Below are positions 5,811 to 6,516 of a stretch of DNA of 6,516 nt, one piece after another (within the stretch, counting starts at the first letter, position 1; each line of letters begins with the position of its first letter). The stretch is from Treponema sp. (GTDB taxonomy: Bacteria; Spirochaetota; Spirochaetia; Treponematales; Breznakiellaceae): positions 1 through 6,516 of the forward strand of contig JAIRTS010000011.1 in the NCBI GenBank assembly GCA_031254795.1, in the 5' to 3' direction. Position numbers and translations under genes: made by a program. A model generated the notes under the pieces. The model did no database searches and was not told where the DNA came from. It saw only the letters and a list, made by a program, of their open reading frames with translations.

Positions 5811-5838
5811 TTAACAAGAAAAAAAGAGAATAGAGGGG

Positions 5839-5867
5839 TATAGTATAAGCATACCATTTTTAAGGAG
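5839..5867 (+). promoter_or_regulatory. Tentative -10 region and ribosome site of the RhiA-like gene
   Basis: TATAGT (5839-5844) or the overlapping TATAAG (5844-5849) could serve as a -10 box. No good -35 lies at the right spacing; TTAACA at 5811-5816 is 22 bases from the first box, too far. GGTAT and ATACC at 5837-5841 and 5851-5855 form an interrupted inverted repeat over this -10 region, compatible with an operator. AAGGAG at 5862-5867, six bases before the ATG, is a clear ribosome site. Confidence 0.4.
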
Positions 5868-5873
5868 AAAAAT

Positions 5874-6506
5874 ATGGTAAAGTATTCACTATCGGTGAAA
5901 AACGATTCACCAAATGCGGGTAGTATCTGCGTGTATACTACCAGTCCGGACACACTACAGGTACAGAGAGACCTTCGCTCGCTCGCGTGGTTTACCAAAG
6001 CGGTGAATCTCAACGGGCAGGTTAAATTCACGTGGAACTTGGATTTCAGTTTCGCTTGGGCGGAGTCGGGCCAATTGGTTCCGGGCGTACATTTTGACGC
6101 CGGCGAAATCATTGACGCCGACCCTGCGGACGAGAAAAAAAACAGGGCCTACTTTGATAAACAAAATGACGCCTATCTTTTTGGGGAGCGGTCGCAGGCG
6201 ACGAAACCGGCCGAAGGCGCGCTGGCTATTGCCACGAGCGGAATTATCCCTCACGGGTTGGCTTCGGTAGGTATAGGCATTAACGGCAAAGCGGCTCTGG
6301 CGGTGAACGCGACGCCGAACTACCTGTTCACCTTCATACCCAAGATACAGTATTGGCTCGCTTTCGGCAGCTTTAAAGAAGGCGTCGTGCTGGATGTAAA
6401 CAGCATGGTGAGAAACATTTGCGAGATCAAGTTTCCGGCCGGAGTGTATGACTTGAAAGTCATCCTGCAAGAAAACAACACATGGGGCGAGGTGACACCT
6501 GCCTGA
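5874..6506 (+). CDS. RhiA-like protein of unknown function
   Basis: A complete 210-residue protein with a strong ribosome site (AAGGAG, six bases upstream). It has no signal peptide and no long hydrophobic stretch, so it is probably soluble. The residue pattern suggests mostly beta strands: YSLSVKNDS (4-12), an early ICVYTTSPD (18-26), SLAWFTKAV (36-44), VKFTWNLDFSFAWAESG (50-66), VPGVHF (69-74), a variable charged segment at about 80-112, ASVGIGING (130-138), FTFIPKIQYWLAFGSFKEGVVLD (152-174) and a closing strand pair near 190-204. The SLAW...FTW..DFSF.W...G layout resembles, from memory, the family annotated as RhiA, a rhizosphere-expressed protein of Rhizobium whose biochemical role is unknown. 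It is divergent from oadG and not obviously linked to it. Ten bases follow its stop before the window ends, so its terminator and any partner downstream are not visible. Coding is near certain; the family name is tentative. Confidence 0.75.
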   Translation: MVKYSLSVKNDSPNAGSICVYTTSPDTLQVQRDLRSLAWFTKAVNLNGQVKFTWNLDFSFAWAESGQLVPGVHFDAGEIIDADPADEKKNRAYFDKQNDAYLFGERSQATKPAEGALAIATSGIIPHGLASVGIGINGKAALAVNATPNYLFTFIPKIQYWLAFGSFKEGVVLDVNSMVRNICEIKFPAGVYDLKVILQENNTWGEVTPA

Positions 6507-6516
6507 CGCGCATTTT

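Noticed and set aside
5955..6470. 171-codon minus-strand open frame antisense to the RhiA-like gene
   Set aside because: The plus-strand gene has a clear ribosome site and a protein-like strand pattern; the antisense translation is Arg-rich with no features.

Overview
The window carries, on the minus strand, a sodium-pumping oxaloacetate decarboxylase operon (oadG-oadA-oadB). Downstream of it are a cytidylate-kinase-like gene and trmB, which makes a tRNA guanine-N7 methyltransferase. A divergent plus-strand gene at the right end encodes a RhiA-like protein of unknown function. A dense tandem repeat fills most of the gene-free left end. The gene set suggests an anaerobic, fermenting bacterium that uses a Na+ gradient. 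The wording of TrmB and the kinase-like protein reminds me of spirochaetes of the Treponema group; this is an impression from memory, not a database result.

Layout, left to right. 3-110: a possible C-terminal tail of a plus-strand gene. 128-447: fourteen degenerate copies of a 23-bp unit, each built around a small hairpin. 448-526: short GC-rich hairpins just past the trmB stop. 527-1186: trmB (minus), with a 14-bp perfect hairpin inside its first codons. 1193-2023: cytidylate-kinase-like protein with a C-terminal BON-like domain (minus), six bases upstream of trmB. 2024-2154: gene-free gap with a good rho-independent terminator, a second GC hairpin and a 14-bp direct repeat. 2155-3585 oadB, 3582-5333 oadA, 5348-5593 oadG (all minus, tightly packed). 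5594-5873: divergent intergenic region with a sigma-70-type promoter for oadG, a GC-rich palindromic block and phased A-tracts. 5874-6506: RhiA-like gene (plus).

How the genes work together. OadA carries the carboxyltransferase and biotin domains, OadB is the membrane decarboxylase and Na+ channel, and OadG is the small membrane anchor. Together they convert oxaloacetate to pyruvate and CO2 and export Na+. The order G-A-B, the 14-base gap and the 4-base ATGA overlap point to one transcript starting near 5617 and ending at the terminator at 2122-2147. The kinase-like gene and trmB form a second short cluster whose promoter I could not pin down.

I see no clearly new multi-gene system. The points most worth a second look are the 23-bp hairpin array, the terminator-like hairpin inside trmB, the kinase-like/BON fusion with an altered P-loop, the exported N-terminal extension on OadB, and the RhiA-like protein behind curved DNA.
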